Counted from the first letter of the stretch, positions 46,641-58,374 are shown. The stretch is 64,000 bases of DNA from Saururus chinensis (GCA_035235625.1 CP141145.1:26166563-26230562), one strand, 5' to 3'. Notes: a model not told the origin generated them from the letters alone. A program made the numbers and translations.

Positions 46641-47439
46641 ATGTGAATCAACACGACTATTGATTATGGTTACAACCCATTGTTGATATACATATATTTC
46701 TCCAATTTTGTAGACGTAAAGTAAAAGTATTACAGCAAATGGTGGAGTCAGTGAAGGCAACAAAAGAGAAGAAGAGAATCTACGGGAGGAGACCGGGTCA
46801 GGAACCAACAGTTTTTCTGCTAGACTCCGTTTATCAAAAGACCTTTTAGATTCACGTTCAGGATGCAAGGCTATCTTAGCGGAGACTGAGTTCTACCCAG
46901 TATATGATTGCGAGCCCATAATCATCTCCAGCTACTTTTGTATCTTCTCATTGGTGAGTGTTGGGATGACTCGCAGGAGGTCTTCAACATTAGAGGCAAA
47001 AGACTACCCCTTATAGTAGATGAAGTGGCAATGATCATGCAAATTGGAAAGTAGAGAGGGGAAGACTTCCTAAGACAAGGGGCAATTCTACAAGAAGTTC
47101 TTCCAAGGGAAGCGGCCAGAGAAGACATGACTTGAAGAAATGTTGAAAGAAGTGGCTGCCAATACACAAACTATGTCAGACGAGGACTTAGCATGGTTGG
47201 CTATCGTGCACATAGGAGTCCTAGTGTTATTCACACAAAGCAACAGAGTTGTATCCCCAGCTCTGTGTGATTACATAGATAACCTATCAGTCGTGGGGAG
47301 CTACAATTGGGCTGGGGCAATGCATGATATGTTGGTAAGAGGTATATCATATGCCCACCGGAACATCATGAGCAAACATGATGAGTGCTATGCCACGACT
47401 GGAATTCTCGTTGGGGCTTCATTAGTGCTCTAGGAAACT

Positions 47440-47753
47440 CTCATCTTATCGATAACACAATGAAATATATTATCGTATGTCTAATGACATGATATCTCTA
47501 CAATCACATGTATATCGCTGTACTGCTCACGATATCAAGTCAATCGTGTTATAAAAAATACGAGGTATAGCATGCACATAGAAGTATCATGTGATCGGTA
47601 AGACGACTAAGTATACTATCGTGTAGAGGACAATACACGATCTTGAACTATCATGTAATCAGTAACATGATGTGTCCCCGAAGTGTGTTGTGCGTAACAC
47701 GATTAATTTGTCATACTTACACTACTGACCATTTTCTTTTGTATTGTCCACTG
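47440..47753. repeat. Palindrome array in intron 1 of the Ulp1-type ORF (B)
   Basis: Units such as CTTATCGATAACACAATG (about 47446) and TGTGTTGTGCGTAACACGAT (about 47684) fill the gap between exon blocks 1 and 2. Confidence 0.75.
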
Positions 47754-48537
47754 GGTATGATTTTATAAGCATACGTTCATATGGGCTCCCAGTGGTCCTC
47801 CATGTAGCCCAAGGTGCAAGAGGTGGCCCAAGTTTACCCAAAATTTGAGCGATGTGGAGAAGGCCGCTAGACTTGTCCTGGCCAACAAAAAGGGGAGGAA
47901 GAAGCTTCTAGCTCATCACCAGATGAGGAAGTGGTATGAGGAGGTGTTCGTGCGTTGGAAGCCAGACTCCCAAGTTATTATGCAAATCACACCAATTTCC
48001 GAAGAGGCCCATTTGATGGATGGCTAAAAGGCGACCCCGAAGGCTAAGAAGGCGGGTATGCAGACAACTATACATTGGCCAATGAAACCTGTCCACGCCC
48101 ACCACGGCCAAATGTTGGTGCATATACATTCCTGCCAAGACGTTATTGAATTATTCATCATGCCAGTGGATGTCATGATTGGGATTTGTGATCTTGTTTT
48201 AGAGAAGGTTGTTCTCTACGATGAGCGGGGATGGAACACTGAGAGAGTTGAAATTGCACTCTAGTGGGTTAAAAACGATATGGAGGTGGAAACAAGCCTC
48301 ATAGAACATATGCAACTCCCTCAGGAACCAAAGACAGAACAACCTCATGAAACCCCTCAACTGAAAGTCTCTCATGCATCAACCCCTCTTCCAAGAATCG
48401 AAGGATCGTCGTCGGTTCGTGTCAAGTTAAGAGCTCCAAAATCCAGGGAAGCTCGCCAACCATCTGCCCATGAAGATCAACCAGTAGTTGTCCCTCAGCC
48501 AGTGGATGAGAGATTCATTTTGAGCAAGTACGGCATT

Positions 48538-48794
48538 TTAATGTATCGTGTTTCATATAGGGATATTCATGTGATCGAGTACACAATAGCCTAAACAGTC
48601 GTGCGTTAAGAAAGATGATTTTGTTGTGGTCATGTAATCGATCACACAATCATTGAACCAGATGTTTGTTAACACGATTAGGCCATTTGTCATTTTTTCA
48701 TCAATACAATATTGTGTTTCATCGTGTAAGCTACAACACAATTGACGTACATATCATTTATTGACTAATATGATTGCTTACTTCTTAAATGCAG
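48538..48794. repeat. Palindrome array in intron 2 of the Ulp1-type ORF (B)
   Basis: The gap between the donor GTACGG (48538) and the acceptor AAATGCAG (48794) is filled with degenerate units, for example GGTCATGTAATCGATCACAC near 48629. Confidence 0.75.
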
Positions 48795-48879
48795 AAAAAA
48801 GGAAGCCGCAAGCTGCCTCCAAAATAAAGAAGAAGACGGCTCCGAAGTTGCAAAGGACCATGATAACGAGATTTTTAAA

Positions 48880-49085
48880 TAAAATAAATGAATAAGTCCA
48901 AGATCAAACCCTGGAGGTCCTAGAACAACCCGGGAGGTTGAGGAACCAGAACAACCCCGGGAGGTTGAGGAACCAGAACAACCCCGAGAGGGACCAGAAT
49001 AGCCCCTGGAGGGACAGGAACAACACCGGGATGGACTAGAACAACCCCTGGAGGGACCGAAACAACTCCGAGAGGCAAATAAAGG
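48880..49085 (+). repeat. Tandem coding repeat in exon 3 of the Ulp1-type ORF (B)
   Basis: Units of about 28 bp containing AACCCCGGGAGGTTGAGGAA, and a related shorter unit AACCCCTGGAGGGACCAGAA, repeat about seven times and encode a degenerate Pro/Arg/Gln/Asn-rich peptide. The first two full units are almost identical. The equivalent exon of element A lacks the expansion. Confidence 0.8.
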
Positions 49086-49736
49086 AGGGGAATGCACAAA
49101 TAAAGAAGCAGTTTTCAAAACTCAATAAAACTAAGATTTAAGCAAAAAGCTGCCCCTGTCACACCTTTCAGACCTTCGGTGCCCTGGAAGTCAAGGTACA
49201 CTACCGTTGAACCACCTGCTCAAGGTGAGGAGGCAGTCAAGAAGGTGGTCGCTCAAGGCTCGAAGAAGCCAAAACATTTTAGCAGATATGTGGAGGAGGA
49301 GCTAGTGAAGTTTGGACCCACATAACAAAATGCGAAGCCAGGTGACAAAGTTCCTATTGCATCAGCCCCTGGCCCATACATTATCCCTCTAGCACAACTA
49401 AAGTCTCCCACCTCGGCACCAGTGGGATCAACTGTTGGCTCCAGTGGTAGTAATCTATCGGATACTCCTCCAGTTGATCAGAAAGTAGTAGAGAGTATCC
49501 GCAATTTAATAGATGTCGAAGAGCAAGTTGCGAAGAAGACAAATAAGGAGGAGACCCATGTGCTGCCACACGACTATCATGACACAGAGTTGGTGTTCCT
49601 CATTGAGATTCAGAAGATTGAAGATAAGGATACCATCATGGATTTTCTGGCGCATCCATACAAGTAGTGGCCCATGGCAACTCTCCTCTACACCAACTAC
49701 CTATCTCTATTAAAGCAGGAGTGCATAACGAATGAG

Positions 49737-50038
49737 GTACTATTATTTTATTGATGATATGTTTTAAGAAATTGTGTATTATTAATCACACGATAACAGA
49801 ACATACGATAATGGACATTTATATATCGCTTTATCGTTAACACGGCATTTGCTCATATCATTTTTTAAATAATACACTAAGTTTCATCTCCATTGTTGAT
49901 GTATGCATAGCGTGTTGATTAATACATGACTTGTAAATTTGTCGTGTTATCAGTTGCACGATATAGCCACTTATCGTATGATGAATGTCACGACTTGTTG
50001 ATCATCGTGTCATGACTAACACGATTCATTTGTTGTAG
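49737..50038. repeat. Palindrome array in intron 3 of the Ulp1-type ORF (B)
   Basis: Bounded by the donor AATGAG/GTACTA and the acceptor TTGTTGTAG/GTGATAG, with several copies between them (TCGTGTCATGACTAACACGA near 50004). This is the clearest case of an array running exactly from splice site to splice site. Confidence 0.85.
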
Positions 50039-50689
50039 GTGATAGACGTTTTCTTCAACTACTTGAGGAACACAATATGAGACATCCAGGCAACTACCCC
50101 AACGATTTTTTCGGCAAGTTTGCCATTCAGCACCATTTTAACATTGGTTCGGGTGACGGTCCGGCAAAGGAGAGCAAACTCGTTAGCATATTGTTGAGAG
50201 GGTTGAATGTTAACACAGAGAGCGGTTTCATTCCGATCTATGTCATGTGCCACTTTCTCTTCCTTATTATCCGCTACAGGGAGAGGAAGTTTAGGTAGTA
50301 CAACCCACTAAAGGGTGACCATGGCCACCACTTTGCGGCGGCAGAGAGTGCTAGGAAACATGTTGCAAATGGAATGGAGAAGACCCTTAAGGTAAAGGGT
50401 GCAAGGAAGTAGCCAATGACTAAGATCGACAAATGTTTGTATCAAGAAACAAATGAAGATTGTGGTTTGTACCTCATGTTCTATGTAGTGAAGATGGTAG
50501 GGGGAGTGCTTCAGCCTGATTTTAGACAAATGTAGATAACATGATTGGTCAGGCTTCAGATCCGTGTTGCTATTCTTTGGGCCCGAATTGACAATGAATT
50601 TGATTTAGATCCAAAAGAATTGTAATTAGAAATTTGACATTTTACATTATTTACTGACGAAACTTAATTAATTGACAAGTTTTTTTTTC

Positions 50690-51040
50690 ATGCCATATTG
50701 TGTGATTCTCCACTGGAACAAAACTACATCTTGTTCTCGTGTATGTTTTTATACGAAGCCGCATCTAGTCGTGTGTCCGAACGTATGATAAATTTAAGAT
50801 CGTGTTAGTAAGCATAGGATTGCCACATTATTACTTAGAGATAGTTGGTCGTTGATGATGTCATATTCAATCAAATGATATGTACCATTGTCATGTCCGA
50901 GAAAATGCGATAAGGAACAAATCTAATTCATGATATCATGTTATCAATGTCACGTTGGACTCTAAGGTCATGAAATCGTATAGACAACATCTACTATATC
51001 GTGTCATTGGTAACACGTAATACAATTTAGATGATTTCAT
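50690..51040. repeat. Palindrome array downstream of the Ulp1-type ORF (B)
   Basis: Degenerate units follow the ORF, for example TATCGTGTCATTGGTAACAC near 50997, matching the 17.6-18.1 kb array of element A in position. Confidence 0.7.
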
Positions 51041-51655
51041 ATCATAATAAAATCTATTGGAACACAACTATGAATGGGAAGGAAAAAAGTTTTTATTAAT
51101 ATTTTCTTTACAGAATATTACTCCATTACAACACAAAAGACATAACTATAAGCACTTTTAAAACTAAAACAATTTTTATTAAAATCTGGAGTCCACTTCA
51201 AACACTGGCGAGGAACGATCAGAATGCTCCATCTCGACGTCAGCGGTTTGTTGGTAGATCTCCTTGTAGACTCCCGGACCAGGCAATATAGATATGATAG
51301 AACATTTGCGACATTGAAATAACACCATGGGATGAACCTGTTCCCGCTATAAGCTTTCGCCACAGGCTAGGGAGGACCACTTATAACAGGTGAAGGGATC
51401 ACCAAATGGTGTGATACCAATGTCCCGAAGGTTCCGTCAAGGCGTAGGCGATCCGTCTAGTCTCTTTCTCGTCCTCTTCTCGAATTTGATATGCCCAGGG
51501 GTCACCATTATGTATATAGGAAGGGTGGCAGCATTACGAACCACTGGGTTATGGAAGTTATTGAAACCCCAAAAATTGTGTTGATTCTTTGGAAATGACT
51601 CTTTGGGAATTTAATTGGAAAACCAAAAATTGTGGTGACTCTTTGGGAATTGACA
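51040..51655. repeat. Spacer repeat copy 1 (B)
   Basis: This roughly 600-bp segment shares its full length with the segment at 54764-55352, including GGTTATGGAAGTTATTGAAA and GACTCTTTGGGAATTTAA near the right end. No protein family is recognised on either strand. It lies between the two convergent genes. Confidence 0.8.
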
Positions 51656-51659
51656 TTGA

Positions 51660-52195
51660 ATTTGATCTGGAGTAGGCCGTTGAAGATGTCGTGTATACGA
51701 TCAAATGATATGTACCAAAGTCATGTACCAGAGAATGCGGTAATGAAACTTCATCCTATTGTATTATCAATTTCACGATAGTCACTTAGGTCGTGTTATC
51801 GTGCAAATGACATCTATCATGAATAGCGTGTTTTTACACGAAGGCGCATTTAGTCGTGTGTCCTAATGTACAATCAATTTGATTATGTGTTCGTAAGCAT
51901 GCGATCGTGGCATAAATACTTGTAGACACCTTGCCATTGATGATGTCGTGTATTCGATCAAATGATATGTACCAATGCCATATCCCAAAAAATGCGATAA
52001 GAAGAAAACTCCAACCTATCGTATTATCGTTATGACGATAGTCACTTAGGTCGTGTTATTGTATAAACAATATCTAGTATATCATATCATTGGTTCTACC
52101 AAATGGTGCACTTCAATGCGTGTTATTACAAATAATATTGGCACGTTTGTCTTGTATCAAAACAGACGACCTACATGTAATTACACCATTGGTCT
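51660..52195. repeat. Palindrome array between spacer repeats (B)
   Basis: Two related sub-blocks (about 51680-51830 and 51940-52090) share GGTCGTGTTATCGT or GGTCGTGTTATTGT and AATGATATGTACCAA, so this array itself has been duplicated. Confidence 0.75.
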
Positions 52196-52338
52196 GTTTG
52201 GAAAAAAATATCAATAATTGTTATTACTATTTTTCTTTACCTAACCTTAGTCCATTACATCAAAAATATATTATTCACATAACATTTCCAAACAGAAAAT
52301 CAAATAAGATAATGATCTAAATGACCACTTCGGAGGAT

Positions 52339-52765
52339 GGTGAGGACCGATCAATTAAAATGTGATGGAACATTCGCAACATTGAAATAACGCATGGTAG
52401 TGAATCATGCCCTCCATCAGATGCAAGTGAGGACTGTATCCATGGGGGCGATTCACCATCTGGCACTAAAGCAATCTCCCGAATGATCCGTCTCGGTGAA
52501 GAACATCAGTGGGTGAGCGTTCTCCCTGCACACTCCTCAGATATACTGCAATACATCTATGAATGCGAAAAGGGGGAAAAATATAGCTGGTGAGGATCGA
52601 TCAGATCAGATGAGACTAAACATTCGCAACATTGAAATAACACCGAATCGTGTTCATCCTCCCACAGATGCAGGTGACGACCGTATCTGATGGGGGACGA
52701 ATCACCATCATGCGCTAAAGCAATCTCCCAAATGATCCATCTTGGCGCTGAACATCAGTGGGCGA
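52339..52765. repeat. Tandem pair of about 180-bp spacer repeat units (B)
   Basis: Units at about 52339-52520 and 52589-52765 share GGTGAGGA-CGATCA, ACATTCGCAACATTGAAATA and GAACATCAGTGGG, with a period of about 250 bp. Both also share the ACATTGAAATAACAC core with the segments at 51.3 and 55.0 kb. Confidence 0.8.
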
Positions 52766-52768
52766 GCC

Positions 52769-52972
52769 CAAACCCTAACCCTAATATATAGTGAGCCATG
52801 ATCGAGAAGGTTCGTACGACACCAAATTGACAGGTTAGGTGGCCTGAACCTGAAGGTTTGACAGCACCAGAATGTTCTATCGTCTCTGAACTGATAGGCT
52901 CCGTAGCCCAAACGAGAAGGTTTGGCCCGCACCAGAAGGTTTGAGCCAAACCAAGAGGTTTGGTGAGATTGT
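52769..52972. repeat. Short GAAGGTTTG repeats with a telomere-like dimer
   Basis: AAACCCTAACCCTAA (two telomere-type units) occurs near 52769, followed by five imperfect copies of AGAAGGTTTG up to the LTR target duplication. Two telomeric units are too few to indicate a former telomere. Confidence 0.6.
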
Positions 52973-52977
52973 CCTCC

Positions 52978-54528
52978 TGTGGCGATCGTCAGAAATAATA
53001 CACATCATAATTCACGTAATTATTATCTCGCTCGGCACATGTTACATCGCACATGAAACCGAACGTGACGGTCTGTCGTACGAAAAAAAACATAAATCAG
53101 CCTAACACATAAGAATTTTGGAGTTGACGCACAGCTAAAATATTAATATATAACATAGTCGAAAATTAGAATCCAGTCCATAGTACACTGTATGTAGAAC
53201 GATCATATTACAGAATTACAAAATACAAGCCAAGCTTAAAAACATAATAATTACAGAGGTTGAAAAGTATTTAAAAGAGACTAAATAGAGAGCTCTTCGG
53301 TTGACCCCTCCGGGTTAGTTTTACTACCTGCAGAGTCTGTAGGTGGGTAAGTATTTTTATACCCAGTAGGTAGAATTAAAATCTAATTTTAATGCTAAGT
53401 AACAAATAATAATAATTTTTGCATAACTGATTCAGAAACAAATTTAGAAAACACCGGTTCGTCCGATGACGAGAAATCCAGAGCTGTGATACCGAGTGGT
53501 GTTCCTCCGATGCTCATGGGGCAACAGGAAGCTCAGAAGGCAGGAGTTTTCCCATGATACTCCATACATATATGCACATGCCTAATACCGATATTTTTTT
53601 CGGTTGGTATCCAGAAAATATTGTTCTAGGTATGACCCTAGAACTCTCCAGAAAACATACATACCATTTCATAATTTGGACTAAATAAAACATGATGTAC
53701 ATAAAGCATTTCTTTTTTTTGAAAACCTAAGAAAAGACATACGATTAACTAAAAATGGTCCATAAAAATAAGGCGTACACGCAGAGCATAAATTTAGAGT
53801 TTAAGACTTCCTACCTTAAAATTGGAGTAGAAATTTCATGCTCGTAGAAGGCTTGTATTGAAAATCTGGCCCTGTCACAGCGTCTGGCATAGTCGATTTA
53901 GTTAGGAACGCCTTTTGAACGGGTCGAATCGGACTTAAAACGGCTTAGAACGGAGGGTTAGAAGCTTTGATTGGAGGTGAAAGTGAATGGTAAAAACAGA
54001 ATGGCGGCGGTATTTATAGTGAAAGGGAACCGTGCAATGTGCGACGCGTGTCTGCCATGCATCGCGTGGCAGAACTGTGCGCCATGCCATTCCGCCACGC
54101 AGAACCGCGTGTGTCGCGCGATCCTCGCCGCAATGCGGAACCCGACACGCGGGTTCAGCGTGTCGCGCGGACCAGCCGTGGACAGCACGTGGTCCGCACG
54201 GGCCACATGGTACACCGTGTGGCGAGGACCCGTGTGCGGGTCATGGGCCTGCCGTGCGACGTTGCGCATCGCGCGGTAAAATTTCGGCTGACGCAAGCAA
54301 GACTACTCAAGGATAGGTTTTACCGTAGTTTCATCATGGACCCGCTAATGATGCGCGCTTCCACGATCGCTACATGTGGTCACTATCTCCGAATCAAGTG
54401 TTTCAAAAACCTTTAAGTTTGGTTTTTAGAGTTCTACAACATTTATTTAGGTTCCAAAAGCAAAATAATGTTCTAATAATATATAAAATTTCTAATAGTA
54501 AAATTTACCTCGGATCTGGGTTGTCACA
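52978..54528 (-). mobile_element. Solo LTR, 1551 bp, with 5-bp target duplication CCTCC
   Basis: The plus strand starts TGTGGCGATCG at 52978 and ends GGGTTGTCACA at 54528. CCTCC flanks both sides exactly (52973-52977 and 54529-54533). Read on the minus strand it starts TGTGACAACCC, typical of plant Ty3/gypsy LTRs. It has a TATA box (ACTATAAATAC) at about 54010-54020, preceded by a GC-rich U3 block and followed by a CT-rich leader. No internal retroviral sequence is present, so this is the product of LTR-LTR recombination. The perfect duplication indicates a younger age than the host element B. Confidence 0.93.
54030..54290. promoter_or_regulatory. GC-rich U3 block of the solo LTR
   Basis: CpG-rich sequence with repeated GTGTCGCGCG, CATCGCG and CCATG words lies directly upstream of the minus-strand TATA. 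It creates several long ORFs in both directions that have no domains and are compositional artefacts. Confidence 0.6.
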
Positions 54529-54534
54529 CCTCCC

Positions 54535-54760
54535 CTCATGTGTCCAAACATACGACCAATATAGTCATCGTGCAAATTAGCATACAATCAATATCGCGTG
54601 GGATGCTAAGGTCGTGAAATAGTACAGACGACAGAGACTAGATCGTGTCATTGGTAACACGAAATGCTAAACATAACTGAATAGTCGTAGTTTTAGTAAG
54701 AACACGAGATACACGTAAGTCGTCTATCCAAACCGACGACCTACTTTTTTTTGTATGATT
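54535..54760. repeat. Palindrome array right of the solo LTR (B)
   Basis: Degenerate units (GATCGTGTCATTGGTAACAC near 54644) continue the spacer of element B after the LTR insertion. Confidence 0.65.
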
Positions 54761-54763
54761 TCA

Positions 54764-55352
54764 TAGTGGAGGCTGATTTGGAACACAATTATAAATGGGA
54801 ATAAAAAACTATTATTAATATTTTTCTATATAGAATATTTAAAAAATACACAAAAATAATTAAAATCTGGATTCCACTTCAAATGCTGGCAAGGACCAAT
54901 CGGAAAGCTCTGTCTCGGCACTGGCGGTCAGTCGGCATCAGATCTCCTTGTGGACTCTTGGTCCAGGCAATACAAATGTGACAGAACATTTGTGACATTG
55001 AAATAACACCAGTGGAGGAACCTATTCTCGTCGTAGGCTGGCGCCATAGGTTGGGGAGGGCCGCTTACGACGGGTGATGGGATCACCAAATGGTGCAATA
55101 CCAATGTCCGGAAGGTTCTATCAAGGCACAGGCGATATGTGGGCGTGCAAATGCTCCGTCTAGTCTATGTCTCGGCCTCCTCTCGAATTCGATAAGCACA
55201 AAGATCACCGTTATATATATAGAAAGGGTGAGAGAGTTGCGAATCACTGGGTTATGGAAGTTATTGAAACCCTAGAAATTGTGTTGATTCTTCGAGAATG
55301 ACTCTTTGGGAATTTAAGTAGAAAACTAAAAATTGTGGTGACTCTTCGGGAA
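54764..55352. repeat. Spacer repeat copy with full-length match to 51040-51655 (B)
   Basis: Direct, same-orientation copy of the 51.0-51.65 kb segment, with visible substitutions throughout. It ends with GACTCTTTGGGAATTTAA and GACTCTTCGGGAAATG. Confidence 0.8.
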
Positions 55353-55359
55353 ATGGGTA

Positions 55360-55610
55360 GTTAATATCATGCAATTGTTGTGTGTTCGATCACACGACAA
55401 CACAAAATTGTGTAATTTTTTACACGAGTATCAAAAGAATTTATTATTGTATGTTCTTATCATGTAATTAGTAACATGTAAGCCCTTTGGACGTGTTTCC
55501 AATTACACGATATGTATACAATATATTATCTATACACAGAGAAGAACATATTGTGTTTCTTAAAGCACGTTAATTACATATGGCGTGTTGTCGATAACAC
55601 GATACATATA
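55360..55610. repeat. Palindrome array 3' of the transposase (B)
   Basis: Includes a near-perfect copy CGTGTTGTCGATAACACGA at 55584-55602 and GTGTGTTCGATCACACGAC near 55379. It ends just before the last transposase exon. Confidence 0.85.
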
Positions 55611-56107
55611 CAAAACTTTTAGCTGAAGAATAGGGGTAGAAAAGGTAACCTTGATCAATGCTCCCCTTCCTTACGTCATTTGCCTACTCTATTAATCAAC
55701 CTCTTTTGGCTTGTAGGCGGGACATCTGCCCCATTGGATGGTTCCCCTTGCACGTTAGTACATCTTTTGTGGTTGTGACCCAACTGGCCACATGATCCAT
55801 ATTTTCTTGGGGCTTTGACCTTTGGTTCTGACTATCCAATTTTTTCTTTGACGCCCCCGCTCCTTCTGTTGGATAGGTGGGCTAAATGTCGGCATAACTC
55901 CAACCGGTGCCCACTGGTGCCTATCCTTCGTTGGGTGTAATGGCTCTCGATAGGTCATTCTATATACTTTAGTAGAGTGCCATCTTTTGCAGTAGTCAGC
56001 CACATAGAAGTGTCTATGATCAATTGTTGCGATTGCATTCTTACATGGTAGCCTTAGATGTTGAAACTTTCCACATGTGCAGGTACGTTCCACCAGAATA
56101 CCACATC

Positions 56108-56379
56108 CTGATAAGAAATTATTGTGAGAATGAGCTCACGATAAAAACAATTTCATGTCATCGGTAAAACAACAGGTAAAGACACCATCCGATCATGTAA
56201 TTTAAACGTATCTACTTACACGATAAATGACAATATAGTTTTATCGATAACACGACACATCATGCTAACATACTGTCACGTAACTAAAACTAACACACTA
56301 ACACGATATGAACAATTAATGTGTAAACGTACCCACGAGGTACCCATGATATGTACATCAACACATGAACAACATGTAC
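56108..56379. repeat. Palindrome array in transposase intron 3 (B)
   Basis: Lies between the catalytic exon donor (CACCAG/GTACAT) and the SWIM exon acceptor (CTTATCAG). It contains GTTTTATCGATAACACGACA near 56239. Confidence 0.85.
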
Positions 56380-57335
56380 CTGGTGATATAGCAAGTTAAC
56401 CTGGAATTCGTACATTGAGACAGGAATACAATCACACTCCTTGCTTCTTCACGCCTGTTTTCAATGTGTTTGCGGGCAAATGGGGTTAAATCTTCTATCA
56501 TATTTTGGTCATCTGTCTGAGGTTGTTCAAATAATGCAGTAGTGTGCTCCCTTGTGTGCACAATTAACCGAGTCATAGACATCGATCTAGCTTTTTTGAA
56601 CATTGCATTGGCACTTTCAGACCTATTTGTGATAAATGTTCCATATCTTTTTCCTGGAAATGAGACATTGGCCCAATGCTCTGAACCTATCTTATTTAGC
56701 CAAGCATATGCTTCAGGATTATGTTCTTTAATGTTGTTCATTGTTCCATCATACACATTTTGTCTGAAAGTTTCGACTGCAACATGGAGCTAGTTCTTTA
56801 GGTAGTTGTCCTTGAATCTGTCAAGCATATTTGTTGCCATGTGACAGATGCAATATCTGTAGTGTGTAGATGGGAAAAATTGCTTAACAACGTTTGCCAA
56901 TCCCTTATGTCTATCATAAACGATTGTATCCAAATCAGCTAGAGGATCAAAAAATAGATGATTTCTAAGCAACTCAAGAAAACAGCACCATGTTTTCTCG
57001 CACTCGTTCTCAACCACTACAAATGCGACGCACAACATATTATTGTTCCCATCCAGTGCAGTTGCTATCAATAGCTATCAAGGGTACTTTCCTTTCAAGA
57101 AAGTTGCATCTACCGTTAGCATTGACCTCAGTGTTGTTCTGAAAGCTCTCACAACTGGACCAAACATCCAAAACACTTTTAAAATCGTACCCACCTAAAG
57201 GTACGGGAATATCACATTATCTCACTGGAATAACTACACTTCCTGGATTTATATATTCTATTTGCTTTTCGTAAGCAGGAAGTATGTGGTAGAATTCGTC
57301 TGGGTCCCCATCTATTATATTAGTCAGTGCTTTAC

Positions 57336-57567
57336 CTGCACGATTGAATATACTTTAGTAAAGGTTATATGATATTGTCTTCCATTGTGTTCCCGATCAT
57401 ATGACATTTGTTGTAGTCATGAGATAGTAAGCCATAAACGATGACGCATCGTGTTCATGGTAACACGATATTTACGTATGTTGTGTGAAAACAAAATGTG
57501 AGTGCATTATCAGCGTGTTATCGATGCCATGATATACAAACATATTGTGACACTAAATATATTATTT
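57336..57567. repeat. Palindrome array in transposase intron 2 (B)
   Basis: Ends precisely at the acceptor CGTGCAG before GTAAAGCACTGAC. It contains GCGTGTTATCGATGCCATGA near 57513 and GTGTTCATGGTAACACGAT near 57451. Confidence 0.85.
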
Positions 57568-58374
57568 GTGCACCAATATTTCTTGTAGTTTGCAGTTATG
57601 CCCCAGTATTTTGAAATATAACTTGTTATGCTCTTAGGTGTAATGTCTATTGAGTTTTAAACAGGCCATAACATTTTCTTGCAATCCAAAGGTGTGATGC
57701 TAGGGGATGGTCAATTGACTTCGTTTGGGTTCCACATGAATGGTTCAGCACTAACCTCGTGACAGTCACATGCTCTCCTATATTTGAAGCCCTTATGTAC
57801 CAGTCACAAGAATGATTGGAGCACTTTGCGGCATACGTATTCCTGTTTTAATCCACAACATGGTATGTGAAATTCACCTTTATTGCTAAGTCGATCAAAA
57901 CTCTCTTAAAATGCAATAGGCTAAGAAAATGTGTGCCTAATCCGAGGAGCTTCTGGTAATCCTTTGCTTGCAAACTGTCTGTCATTAGTTGGCCTTCACC
58001 ATTATTTGGTTCCAACATGTTTAAATCATCGACTGTATCTCACTCTGCCTCCAAGTCAACATCGGCATTACTAGGAACCTCGTTGTTTTCTAATTCTTCG
58101 TGGTCAGACATACTTTCCATGTTAACTATATCATTATTGTACCATTGATCATCACCCCACATATTTTCAAATTCTTCATCTTCTTTGTCGTTGTAATTAC
58201 AAGGGATGCATGAAGGCTCATAGTTATCAAATGAAGTCCTTGTCCCACCCATCGTTGGCAACAATTCCTCTTATCTATTTAGATTGGCTTCTATCCAAGG
58301 TTCTGTAGACATTGGATTGGTGAAAGATGATTAACATGGATTTCTTGAGGGCAAGTTTCCCAGTTCTCCCAATA

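Larger units (their letters stand above)
46741..50625 (+). pseudogene. Ulp1-type (C48) protease ORF of element B
   Basis: Exon-like blocks: 46741 to about 47435, about 47754-48537, 48795-49736 and 50039-50625. Block 1 has a conserved domain (DEDLAWLAIVHIGVLVLFTQ, then SYNWAGAMHDMLVRGISYAH), DUF1985-like, as in other Ulp1-carrying transposon ORFs. Block 2 has KKLLAHHQMRKWYEEVFVRW. Block 3 is low complexity and contains a short tandem peptide repeat. Block 4 is the C48 region: FIPIYVMCHFLFLIIRYRER, then YNPLKGDHGHHF, then YQETNEDCGLYLMFYV. The expected His, Gln and Cys of the Ulp1 active site are in place; the Asp position reads Asn. A TAG at 50297-50299, just before YNPLKG, and earlier stops and frameshifts make this a pseudogene. 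Confidence 0.75.

Noticed and set aside
52769..52783. Interstitial telomere repeat
   Set aside because: Only two AAACCCT-type units are present, which is expected by chance or as a promoter telo-box; it is not evidence of a chromosome-end event.
53958..54416. Overlapping ORFs of about 100-125 aa on both strands
   Set aside because: They lie in the GC-rich U3 of the solo LTR, where stop codons are rare by composition. No family resemblance.
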